The notes below the pieces were generated by a model that saw only the letters and a program-made list of their open reading frames with translations, did not search any database and was not told the origin of the DNA. From Phoronis ovalis (lineage: Eukaryota; Phoronida; Phoronidae), in assembly GCA_028565635.1 (NCBI GenBank), contig JAOXYB010084942.1, positions 2,831 through 17,744 on the forward strand: a stretch of 14,914 bases of DNA, given 5' to 3'. Shown here one piece after another: positions 1 to 10,700 of this stretch; position 1 is the first letter of the stretch, and each line of letters opens with the position of its first letter. Made by a program: the position numbers and the translations under genes.

Positions 1-3000
1 ATTAAGTAACCATGACATTTAAGAAAATAAAGATTTCTAAAACTTAATAATATATCATAAGTTACCGGTAATTGATTCCACTTCCCCGGTCCACTACGCG
101 TGATATTACATAGACATATGAGCAACAGTGAGAGAGTTTACTGCGAGTGGAATGCTATAACTACCTGTTAGCTGAGCTGTGTTATTTAACAATTTAATGA
201 TTGCTTGCTTTAAACCCGCTGACATAAATAATCTACATTCAGGAATGCTACTTTAAAAAGGGGACGGGAAGTTATGCAAATGAAAACGACAAACATCGCT
301 TTAAAAGCAGACGCAGTGCTGATACATAATACATATTCAATGCTTAGTAAAATTCAAACCTAAAAAAATATTAAGGCTATTATTTTTTTATCAATTTCTT
401 TAGAAGCTGTCATTACAATATTATACTAATGCATCATATTTTAGATGGGCTCAATTTCATTACTTTTTTTACTGGAATCAAGAGCGTATGATCGAACCAC
501 ACAATTTTTGAACCCGATTCGGCAAAGTTTTTGATATGGAGGAAATGTGGATGCGCGCGCCAATGATATCGGGTTATCTGGGGAGGGACATGGGTGCGAG
601 GAGAGATTGGGTGGTGATCTCGAACGGTCACAAAAACACAGGTGGTAAGAAATTGTCTTAATCGTCTTTACCGATGACTTTACCAATTCAATCAACTATT
701 CGCTTTTAGCCAAAAAGGTCATTTTTAGAAAACTGTTTGATAATAAAAGCTATGCTCACCAGTATAGCAATTTAGATGCCTCACAAGCCAGTCGTTTACT
801 AATAATTGATAACAGTCGAAGTAAAGTGATGGACAATAGATTTCAATCCAGTGTTGTTTTTCAATAGAACAAGTCACGCAAAATGCCTAACAATCACTAC
901 GAAATGACTTGATAGTGATAGCTTAAGATTGGCTATTATAGAATTGATTCGCGTCAATGAATAGCTGGTAATAAATAATAGTATATCTCCCTAACAGATT
1001 TGTCCGTATGTACACCAATGGTTTCCTTTAAATGAAGTATCTTTAATAAAGATTCCGTTTCCATTTTATTTCGATATGTTACGTTAAGATTAATAACTAC
1101 ATACATGTATAACATACCAAATTGTCTTGAAAAGACTCGACGTCCGCAGTTTAGTGAACACATTTCCGAGCCTCAAAATAGTCGATATTTCATTTCTTCT
1201 CGAGAATAATTATTTATTTTTCGAGAAATGCTGTATACACGTGATCCTACTAATCTTTAGTACGGACTATATAAAGTTATAAAAAAATACTTTAGGAATT
1301 AATTATAACACAGGATAAAGGAAATATCAAAAACTCAAATTTGCAGGACTTGGGAAAAATAAGACATTAAGCATTTTAATAAATCTCCAAACTAGGGTCT
1401 AAACTAAAATTTCAAGTTTGTACTAGTTTTTTTAATAATTAATCATAGCCGCAAAAAGAGCACGGGCGTTGTTAAATACTTCATAAAACATACTTGGTAA
1501 TTTAATTAATATCCTTCGTAATGAAGTGTTCACATTGTCCGCTCGGTGTTCAGGTTCCATGAAGGAAAATAGAGTATATTGACTTACCTTTAATACAAAA
1601 GGGTGTAACTAAAAAGTGTCTTTAATAGCCCAGAAAGCTTGCGTTGATATTGATAAAATAAGTCTCAAGCTGACTCAGTTATAACGCTGCAGCTTACGCG
1701 CACAAGCTTGCGTTAGTTTTCTTGCACCACGAATACTACGCTATCATAAAACGGCTGGTCTAACAGCAATCTTGAAGTAAAACCAACTGTCCTTATAAAA
1801 ACAATTAACGGTGTTATTCTTTTTTAAAAATTAAAACTAATTGCCTACATTTCTTTGTTTTCTGAGCTCTTAATAAATCAGAGCTGTCGTCAACGAAATT
1901 ACAACAACGGATGTGTACAGTCCCGATGTCGCGTTACAACTAACTTTCACCCGTTGTTGCCTGCGGGTTATTTCTCACTATTTTGCTATGTGGTGACACT
2001 TGAAACTGTTCGATTCCAATGCTATGTTTTGTCAATACGGCTCAGAATAGGCCGGCGCCAATAAGGGCAGACACGAGGCAAACTTTAAATCATTATGTAC
2101 AAAAAAAATTTAATTGTGACCTGTCGCCGATTCACTTCCTATAGTACCGGGAACTAATTTTTAAACGGGGACACCAAACCTGTATAATTAAAAATGAATT
2201 TTGAAAATACTAATACCTGCCTAATGTTAAACGTTTAAGGGCCCTGATAAAAATGGACCATTTGCTAATTATTTCTACCTATGACAAACTTGAATATTAA
2301 CCCGATTAATACAATACAAACCAACAGTGCGAAATACTGGCCTTATTACTTTGCTTGGCATGTTCACAGCTTTCACAAACAACAAATTACATATCGACAA
2401 CATGTCAATATTTTAAGAGGATAAATGTTTTCGTTGAACGGTTGTCAAGTGTTTATAATTTTTAGGCCGAGAAGTTTGAACTTTAGTACGTACAATAATA
2501 TAATACACGTCAGAAATTTAAAAAAACATCGCAATATTCTACATTAAAAATTGGCATAATTAGCGAAATATTCATGTCAGTGTGTCACGTAAACTCTAAG
2601 CCAGCATTCACGTTTCTGCAGCGTGATTAGCAATACAAATCAACATATTCATTTGTAAAAAATCCAAAACAGAAGAGAAACCCGACAGGTACGATTTTCA
2701 CAGAATTCGGGCACTATCTGCAGATATCTATGCCTGTATCTAACCAATGCAACCGCAAGGTGGTCGAATTAGATATATTTGTAAGCAAACCAGACCACTA
2801 TCTTAATAAAATGAAACAAGATCGAGAGATAATGTGTACTTCTAGGTGAACTGAACGAAAAGAATCTCGTGTTTCAGAATATTTATAAAATTCTGGAACC
2901 ATGAAACGGTAGAGACCTAAAGACTAAACACACACGGGTTGATACCACCACATAAAGCCCACATTTTGTAGTATATACTCCAGGAAATTGATACCATGAT

Positions 3001-4880
3001 TTTTTTTTTACAAACTATCCTAGTACATTAGAAGTCGTACTTACGATTTGATGATCTCCGGCCAACCTTCTGCATCGAGGTGCAATATAAAAATGATTTA
3101 ATAAATCCATATTCAAGTTCCGGTGTTTAAAACAGTAAAGTAGTGTTGAAAATAATCATAAACATTCGTTTACAATGTGCTTTAACAGAAGTTCCCGTCA
3201 AAACTTCACATAGAAAGTCGTTGTATAAAGCAGCTATTCTTCACAGCTTCAGACATGCACCCGGAGAACTATGTCAAACAGGGCACATTAAACACTTGTT
3301 CAAAAATGTTTTTTCCTATTCTAGACATTCCTTGCAACATTATGAAAATAAATTGTCAAACATTGTTTCCCTGTTTTTCAGTTTGTACCGACATGTACCG
3401 AGTATTCGCTTCAAACTAAAATAATCGCCAGATACTCGTAACAAATCCCAACCAGTAACATGAACATAGAATTTTATTTGTTTTTTCTAAATAAATGTAG
3501 AATCAATGATCACAGGCGTCCTAACAGGAACCAATCGTTACCCAGTTACCAGAGATGCCTACCCTAACTAAACCACTGCCTCTATTGCTTCGCTAACGCA
3601 CCAAAGTGTCCGAGAATTAAGACGTAACTCCACAAATCACTGTTTTTATTTCTCAAAATAATCCAGTCTTCTGAACAGGTACAGAGTATTATACTTACAC
3701 TACTTCAAAGTTAACACTAACTAAACATTCGAACGACTTATCCAAAGCCGGGATATCCTGAGGCCTTGCTTAATAGTCTGCAAGTTTACCTATCTATTGT
3801 GAAAATTCGCCGATCTATTGTGGGCCGTTTAGGCATCCTATTCTTAACAGGAACTGTACAACAAACGACTTCAAATGTACATTGACCTAGGGTTAATACT
3901 AAATACTACTGTCAAGTTACTTCTTCTTTCTTGTAAATGTTTGTAAGAACTTCTATAAATATTGAAAATGGTAAATTTGTAGTGGACAGTTTAAGTTTAT
4001 TTTAAGTGAGTTATAATAACAGGAAGAAAAACATTAATATTTCTGGATCTATAAATGGTTTCCGTGGAAACAAAGCCGCTAGCAATTATATTGATAACTT
4101 TTAGTTAAAACATAATTTTTTAAGATTGTTGGAATTACGGTGCGGTAACTTAGGGCATCGTGCTAGCCGCTCCTCGTTTGGGTACTAAGAGACTTGATCG
4201 GACAGCTTAACACGTCTTCATTACGTCACCGCCTTCCGTGATTTAACAAACATTCGATCAGTTATACAAGTTCGTACATAAAAGAACTACGATTTCGTTC
4301 ACAACTTCAGACTACCCATTTTTAACATCCCCGTCCTATGATAATCTTCACCCTACATTCACCCTTCACTAACACCAATAATCCGAGTTAGAATAGCAGC
4401 CATTCAGTCACAGTCCATATCTGATGGACATAGAACCAATACAGATGGTATTAATGAGGAAAATCTCCACAATTAGCAAGGATTCCCCAGTGTTCAGACA
4501 TCCCGAAGCCAGCTACAGAAAAAAATTATTAGGCAAAAAACATCGACCGAACCACACAATCATGATAGGCGTCATATCCCTTACATGTAACATGAGTCGC
4601 TAACATCACACTGTCGAGACAGGTAGAGCGGGTAAACTATTTATTATACTCAAATGTTTTGATGAAACTCATTTATTTAACCACAAAGTTTCCAGGTGAA
4701 CAAGACATTCAGCTTATCCTAAGTTAGCGAGAAGTCGTTCAGTAAAAATACTGAGTTATTAAACGCTGACAAACTGTTGAAACTAAGCTTTTCATATACG
4801 TAAAATAAGCTTTTTTATTCTTAGTAAATTATAAAATACACTTGTATTTTTGTGTACGAGGCTTTGTATGCTGGCCTTGA
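1..4880. other. CpG-rich intergenic DNA without a supported gene
   Basis: I see no convincing exon chain, RNA gene or complete mobile element here. The longest open frames (for example 3143-3424 on the plus strand, without an ATG) look like chance. CpG is frequent: 23 in 481-1080 and 15 in 3421-4020 by hand count, against almost none right of about 5,400. In invertebrates with gene-body methylation this suggests unmethylated, probably untranscribed DNA. Small repeats exist, such as AAGCTTGCGTT at 1635-1645 and 1704-1714, and a 13-base match CGAACCACACAAT near 493 and 4548, but none forms a recognisable element. Confidence 0.55.
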
Positions 4881-4905
4881 TGACGAGCTATTGAAGTGTC
4901 AGTAG

Positions 4906-4976
4906 GAATTGCGGCGGCAATAGGAGGCGGTGGAAGGAAACAGCGAGGCGCGCCTTCAAATAAACCCGCGACGAAT
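4906..4976. other. GC-rich, CpG-dense patch at the edge of the CpG-depleted domain
   Basis: This patch is GC-rich in an AT-rich setting. It has GCGGCGG at its left end, an 8-base palindrome GGCGCGCC at 4947-4954 and CCCGCGACG at its right end, giving about ten CpGs in 70 bases. It lies just left of the point where CpG becomes rare. It could be a promoter or 5' leader of a plus-strand unit, an unmethylated regulatory island, or a scrap of a mobile element. A plus-strand frame stays open through it but lacks an ATG and ends in TAA at about 4981. I could not connect it to any exon with confidence. Confidence 0.3.
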
Positions 4977-5682
4977 TTTTAAAAGTATTATATAGTGTTC
5001 TAAAGTGCTTTTAGGCTGTAGAACCTTTTGTGTATTCATTTGCTTCCCGTCGAAACTTTGATCTAAAAAAACTTAGGAACATAACTTCTATAATGTTTCA
5101 ATAATGCATGCTCCCAGTAATGATCACTTTATATTTTAATATAATGTACTGGACTACCTCATTCCTTTACGTCATTTTAAAACAATCTATTTTCATCATT
5201 TCAAATTTAAATGGGATGCACTGAAATAGCTCATTTATTTTCACTTTAACTAATATATCTTTGACGTTCATGTAAACCCCCGTTTTTATTTCCAGACTCT
5301 TCTCATCTATCAGTATTCAGCATTAGCACCTAGCATCCATCACTGCTCAGTCTGTGATGAGCTGATAAACGCTATTTAATAGTGGCCACTTAGTAGGACA
5401 ATACATCAAATAAATACACAAGGCTTATAAATGGCTCAATTATGCCACAATATTCACATCATTATCCCTTCCATTTCTCATTTTCTTTTTCACATCAAAG
5501 AATATTAAAACTATTTTGAGTTTCTTACCTCAATTTCATCAGTTCTTTGCAGCTAAAAATATTTTATTCTCATTAAAGCTGATAAATAATTACACACACT
5601 ACAGAATATAACCTTTTAACAAAGGCAAGGGTTATTGTTATTGGCCTTTACCACACACAGTTGACTGCTCACGGACCACCCC

Positions 5683-6232
5683 AGGGATGTCACACCTGTC
5701 TCCACCTATAACTTATAGATTTCCCTATTGCAAAACTCCTAATAAATGAGAGTACTCTGGAACCAACTTCTTTAAACATGACAAGCCCAGTAAGCAACCT
5801 CATAACAATATAAATACAAATTAACTCCAAAGTTTTTACCTGGATGATCCCATCATCTCTTGATGAATCCAAGATGTCAAAAGGACCTCATTTTAGAAAG
5901 TTCATACAGTTTTATGATTTTGACCTTTGACCTCAAATTCAACTTCAACCCTAGGGATGACATAAGTCAAGCTGCAAGTCTGCAGGACCAGTGGCTGTTG
6001 AGGTAGTACGTACATGCTTTCTCTGTGAATTAGTTGAAAAGATGACGAAAAAGAAAATCTGATTGTTTACCACCAAAATAACCTTAAAGATTATCAAATT
6101 CAACTCTAAGTTATCTTATGACATCAGGTTTGAAGTTTTCAAGCCATTTCACAAATTTGCGGACACTTGACCCCAAGGTCAACAATGGTCTATACCAAGG
6201 ATGTCACGGCTTTCAGTGTAAGTCTGCTCAGA
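5683..6232. repeat. Degenerate dispersed repeat, copies about 250 bp apart
   Basis: A core resembling AGGGATGTCAC occurs at 5683-5693, 5953-5963 and 6197-6207, spaced 270 and 244 bases, with a further copy at 6898-6908. The second and third copies share more. Each is preceded by a TTGACC-type stretch, and AAGTCTGC follows exactly 23 bases after the start of the core in both (5976 and 6220). This is an old, diverged repeat, perhaps a decayed tandem array of a roughly 250-bp unit. It is not coding in any frame I checked. Confidence 0.45.
5921..5933 (-). promoter_or_regulatory. Perfect DR1 nuclear-receptor-like half-site pair
   Basis: The minus strand reads AGGTCAAAGGTCA, two AGGTCA half-sites with a one-base gap. 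That is the consensus bound by HNF4 and RXR-type nuclear receptors. It lies inside the degenerate repeat and outside any mapped promoter, so it may just be part of the repeat. Confidence 0.2.
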
Positions 6233-6901
6233 CTGTTTTCTGCCTAGTATTATTGTAATAGTTTTATACATTAAGTTACACCACACATATGAGCAGAAAA
6301 AAATCATCAAGTCCCTAAAATTTGTCAATACTTACTTTAGTTAATATATACAGTTTCATTATACTTGCATATGTAGAACTGAATAAGGATTTGACATTAA
6401 GTAAAGATTTTGATAGTGGGTAAAGATAACGATCACTTTCCTTGAGTGAATAAATTTTAAAAAGAAAAGCTAGAATTACCCAAAAGGGACTGATGTACCT
6501 CAGTCTCAACATCTAGAAGCCTTTACGGTAAAAATTAGAAAACTGGAAACAACATCATAATCTTAAAAGAAAGTTTAAATTAATATTTTACAAAATGGAC
6601 AAGAATCTATTTTCAGATATCTTGGCTGATGATAAAACTGTATTATATTAAAAGATATTTATATCTTACAAAAATGTTTACAAGAGGGCTTACAAGTTTT
6701 AAGTTTCAATTTTTGGTCTTTATTCATTCAAAAACAGAAAGAAAACTGTAGTGACTTTAGTAATTGACTTGAAAGAGCTTGGATGTATGAAAACACTCCC
6801 CCAAATGTTCAATCTGATTATAATACTGTCAAAGCCTGGAGCAGATTACATTCCAAGCAAAGAGAAACTTATTCATTCATAACACCTTAATCAACACAAG
6901 G

Positions 6902-6937
6902 ATGTCACGTCACATGTCACGTCACATGTCACGTCAC
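6902..6937. repeat. Three perfect 12-bp tandem copies (ATGTCACGTCAC)
   Basis: The 12-base unit ATGTCACGTCAC is repeated three times without mismatch at 6902-6913, 6914-6925 and 6926-6937. Each unit carries ACGTCA, the half of a cAMP-response-type element, so the array holds three such sites and three CpGs in a CpG-poor region. The bases just left (AAGG) join the first copy into AAGGATGTCAC, the core of the older repeat at 5683-6232, so the array probably grew by slippage from one copy of it. Confidence 0.85.
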
Positions 6938-7205
6938 AGCAACTTTTTGAGAAAGATTACATTCTCATAATTAAAGTTCCTTGAAGTATAAGATTATATT
7001 AACATTGATGGGGTAGAATTTTTTTTTACTAGATAAAAGGACACAATCTATCTTTCTTGACGAATAGCCGTACAATACATAGTTCTAGTTTTTTTTTTGT
7101 AAACATGTGTTGTATCTAAGCTTCTTAAGTCATGCAGAATACTGTCAAATTGAGTTTATATATTTTCTGCTGTGGTTAATTTTAATATAATGTTTAGACT
7201 GTAAA

Positions 7206-7211
7206 TTTATT
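7206..7211 (-). terminator. AATAAA poly(A) signal (distal)
   Basis: A canonical AATAAA on the minus strand lies about 535 bases past the TAA stop of the split gene. The DNA around it is T-rich on the sense strand. Cleavage would be expected some 10-30 bases further left. It is the best candidate for the 3' end of a roughly 560-base 3' UTR. Confidence 0.4.
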
Positions 7212-7444
7212 AGCCTCTGTACTGTGGAGACTTTATGTTTCCAGTTGTACATAAACGTCAATCAGAAGTCTTAGCAGTCAATATCATGAATGCCAGGCTC
7301 TGTATAGACATTCCAAAAATCATGCAGGAAAAAAACAATGCTGTTAGTACCAATTGAACCAATGAAGAAACAGAACAAAATAAGGACAAAAATGATATTA
7401 AATTTAAACAGATTTTAACAGAACTCTAAAATGGGACACTACTT

Positions 7445-7450
7445 TTTATT
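7445..7450 (-). terminator. AATAAA poly(A) signal (proximal)
   Basis: The minus strand reads AATTAATAAAAAG, with the AATAAA hexamer about 295 bases after the stop codon. It is followed on the sense strand by a T-rich stretch containing GTTCTGTT, a plausible downstream element. It would give a shorter 3' UTR than the signal at 7211-7206. Confidence 0.35.
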
Positions 7451-7744
7451 AATTTGTGGACAATCTTTTCCTAAAAGAGTACGAAAAAGCAAAGAAAATA
7501 TAAAAATGTAAGGCATAAGGCATGGCCAACAGTTATTGAAAGCAAGCACAAAACATGTATTAGAAAAAGGTTTTTGATATGGACACAGTGGAAGGCCTTG
7601 TTGTCACAAGACTAAAAGGTATACACTACACAGGCTGTACATCATACACACCAAGGCACTTAACCAACAGACGCTTCATCAATACAATGTCTCACTTGTT
7701 CCTTTATCACAGTATAAAATCAACAACTCACCCTAAATTAGGTC

Positions 7745-7771
7745 TTAATTAGTGTCTTCCTTCTCTTTCAC
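7745..7771 (-). CDS. Terminal coding exon with TAA stop
   Basis: The acceptor TACCTTTTGTAATTTTGCAG is strong. The exon then reads VKEKEDTN followed by TAA in phase 0, exactly the phase left by the preceding exon. The other two frames give an immediate TGA or a short ERE GRH ending. A T-rich 3' UTR with two AATAAA hexamers follows, as expected for a last exon. The tail is short, charged and hydrophilic. Confidence 0.62.
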   Translation of the reverse strand: MKEKEDTN

Positions 7772-10700
7772 CTGCAAAATTACAAAAGGTACGTCATTAT
7801 GTGGTCACAACAATTATCGCATTTATGGATAAGACGGAGTTTCTATATAACAAAGTAGTTCAAGTTAAGGAATATAAAAAAGATGAAAAGGTGAAAATGA
7901 AATTTACTAATCGAAGTTTCTTTCAGTCATTAAATAAAAAATAACACCCCGAGTTCAAGATGCTTTCACTTATATGACATATGCCATAAGAATCTTTTTC
8001 TGTGACCACAATTCATCTTACATAAGAGACTTCCATATACCAAAATAACAAGGGCTGATAATAAGTTTTTAACACACTGAGATGCAGGGCCTTGTAACAG
8101 TTTGTCTGGTGTTGTCATTCACACTAGGAAATCTGCTACTTTTAAGGGTAACCATCAGGCAACCCGCTTACACCTCATACTGAGCGTAATTTTTAATGAC
8201 AAGCCAGGAAATAACTTTTTTGTGTCACACAAATTGCAGTCACCTCCAGTTTACAAAGTAAGTTAACAAACCATGAAAAGTACTTTACACCAACACTTGT
8301 ATGATACAACATTAAAAAAATAACAGTGATGAATAGTACAACAAACTGGATAATTAATTAAAAATTTGGACAACTATATGACAATAAAAATCAAGAATTG
8401 ATAGCCCTAAATATGAATTTTAAAAGAATTAGAATTTACAGTGGAGTTTGCCTCAGTTGAGTGCATTAATATAATGCGCGTAACTACATTTATCATAATG
8501 AAAGGAAGGTAAAATGTAAAATAAAAAAAAAAGAATCCTTGTTTAGAAAAGGAAAAAAATCTTAATGTTTGTAACACCATGTTTGTGATGGTACATACCA
8601 GTACAGTCCAAATTAATGTCCAGCCGGTCACAAACAAAACAAACAATTTTAAAAATAGCATTAGTTTACAGGATAAATGGTAAAATAACAATATACATGA
8701 AAAATATACATGGTGTTGGTTACAAAACAAAATAAGCCATAAGGATGACACAAGAATTAAAAAGACTTCAGAATACAAAAGAAATTATTGTGTTAATCCT
8801 GATGGTTTATGCAAACCTCAAATATGCATGCAATGTTAGCAATTTATACATGGTTAGGGCACAATAGCTTCATGTACAATGCCCTGATCAAGTATATCTT
8901 TAGTGCATACAATCTACAAGACTAAGTTGTTAGCATACCTTTCTACAGATTTTAAAGGCCCCAGCTTTAGAAGCTAGATTAACCATGGAGATCTGAGGTG
9001 TTTAGCATGCTAATCCATATGCTCTTCAGTAAAGAACTACTTAATATGGTCCTACAGGGTATCATAACAAAAGTCACTGGCAACTTTAAAGCTACAGTTT
9101 AGGAACGTTCAAAAGAACTACGACAATTAAAGATATATAATTTGTCTGCAGTATTTCAAAAGGTGACTTCCTGACTGCCGATCAAACACCAGGGGGTCAC
9201 TCTCTACATAGGTCAATACAGGGGTGGGTTTATCTCCCATTTCAGGTATTTTGAGGAAAAATCAGTATTTTTGGCTTGCAAATCCAGGAAGGGGGCATTT
9301 TTTGCCTTTTCAGTCCAGAATAGGGATAGCTTTTTTGCCTTTTTAATCCGCAAAAGGGGTTGATTATGAAGGTGTAGGCTGGGCATCCCCATATGCAATA
9401 TTTGAAAGTGGCCCCCTGGGATGTAACTAAGAGTATCTAATACCATCAAATCTACACCCCTAGGCCTTTATATGGCATACATAAGCCTTGTACATTATCA
9501 ATATTTGTAAAAGAGACTACTAGTTTGAACAAAAATTTAGAAGACAACTAACAGGATAAAGTCTTCCCGTCTTAACATGGTGTCAGTTATGACAAGAACA
9601 CACAACTGAACCGTAATGCTTAGTTTTGCATAGTTGCTAATTTCTTTTAATCATGCAGCATGCATAAAATTTAAATTAAATTTTTTGTTTTGGTTCCGCA
9701 AGCATGCTATCAAAATTAAACTACTCAAAACTGTAGACAATGATATAAATATGAACTGAATATTTAGAAATAAGATCTGTATGCATTTTGCAAGAAACAT
9801 ATGGTATGTGGAGACTTATATATCGCGTTTAGGAGTCTTTCAATGTTTAACAGTATTCCAGCATTTCCTTAAACTGATAGTAAATAAGTAAAACAAATAG
9901 TGATCTTGCCACTATAAATGCTGGTGAGTTAACCAGTGTGGCAACCTCGCTTTAAAAATTTGATGTTAAAGTATATCAAATTTTCCCAATAACTTGTTTG
10001 TCGTACCGTTCAAATTGCTTTATCATGTGGCCCTGAACATGCATACCTGATATCACAGAGTATGTTGTCACAAACACAGTTTCACTGGCTCTCCTGTAGT
10101 AAAGAATAGCTCACACATAAAATGATCACACTGCAATGAAACTCGTGCAAATAAATAGTTTCATATAAATTCTTTCTTTGAATAGTGCGTCCCTTGGGGA
10201 CAGTATAAATTTTCTACATTCCCTGGTCTGAAAGTTTGTAATAACTACCGGGTTTAGAATGTTGCTGGAGATGATACACCGAGTTCAGAATGCTACCAAA
10301 ATCTTTCCAATAGCTACACTGCCATAAAACTCTGTTATACCGGCTACGAAATTCCAGCTTTGATGAGTCAGAGAAAACATATGAAGTAAATATGATGATC
10401 AGAGACATGTTACCTGAAACTTAACATAGGTAGACAAATTTCCTATAAATCATCGTAAAAAAGCATAGCGCACAATGTATGACCCTCTCAAGGCCTTATA
10501 AGCACCTTTACCAAAACAGGTAAGAATTACTTTGATATCATCTTATTACCAGAACCAGAAACAATTTTAAATACAGAAACGTCCAACAAGTTACCTTCAT
10601 TAATGAAATACTCCCAATAAAACAGCTTGCCGTGGAAAATAATCCAAACAAATAATTTATTCTAGTAGAGCAGGAAATGTTCAATTTAGAACAGGCATGA

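Larger units (their letters stand above)
5100..7190. other. CpG-depleted downstream region with repeats, no supported gene
   Basis: This stretch lies downstream of the poly(A) signals of the minus-strand gene and left of its 3' UTR. CpG is nearly absent (1 in 5401-6000), as in the gene itself, so it may be a longer 3' UTR isoform, read-through DNA, or part of another unit. Further AATAAA signals on the minus strand at 5290-5285 and 5239-5234 would allow a long 3' UTR. Two isolated exon-like pieces (minus 5552-5529 and plus 5296-5379) are described among the findings but are not linked into a gene. The degenerate repeats and the 12-bp triplicate have their own entries. Confidence 0.4.
7190..7744 (-). 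other. Putative 3' UTR of the minus-strand split gene
   Basis: This runs from just after the TAA stop to a little beyond the distal AATAAA. On the sense strand it is T-rich, has no splice-like exon chain and contains both poly(A) signals. CpG is nearly absent. The end is inferred from the hexamer, not seen directly, and a longer UTR is possible. Confidence 0.45.

Noticed and set aside
1635-1714. Direct repeat AAGCTTGCGTT, 69 bases apart
   Set aside because: Only 11 bases, no flanking similarity and no other copies noticed; likely chance.
3143-3424. 93-codon plus-strand open frame
   Set aside because: It starts at GTG with no ATG, lies in CpG-rich DNA without splice or family support, and its length is expected by chance in 5 kb.
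491-4560. 13-base match CGAACCACACAAT near 493 and 4548
   Set aside because: Similarity stops at the motif edges, so it does not indicate long terminal repeats or a duplicated segment.
8407-8778. 123-codon minus-strand open frame, the longest in the window
   Set aside because: Its product is dominated by Phe, Leu, Ile and Ser from T-rich intron sequence; no domain is visible and the upstream AG-free stretch gives no usable acceptor.
10411-10439. 29-base minus-strand unit (EICLPMLSF) with CAG|GTAACA donor
   Set aside because: It could join the 47-base exon in frame, but no upstream exon supplies a matching phase; joined after the 84-base or the 25-base piece it causes a frame break or stop.
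10591-10621. 31-base minus-strand unit with GAAG|GTAACT donor
   Set aside because: Open in two frames, but neither fits both neighbouring exons, and the acceptor CACGGCAAG is poor.
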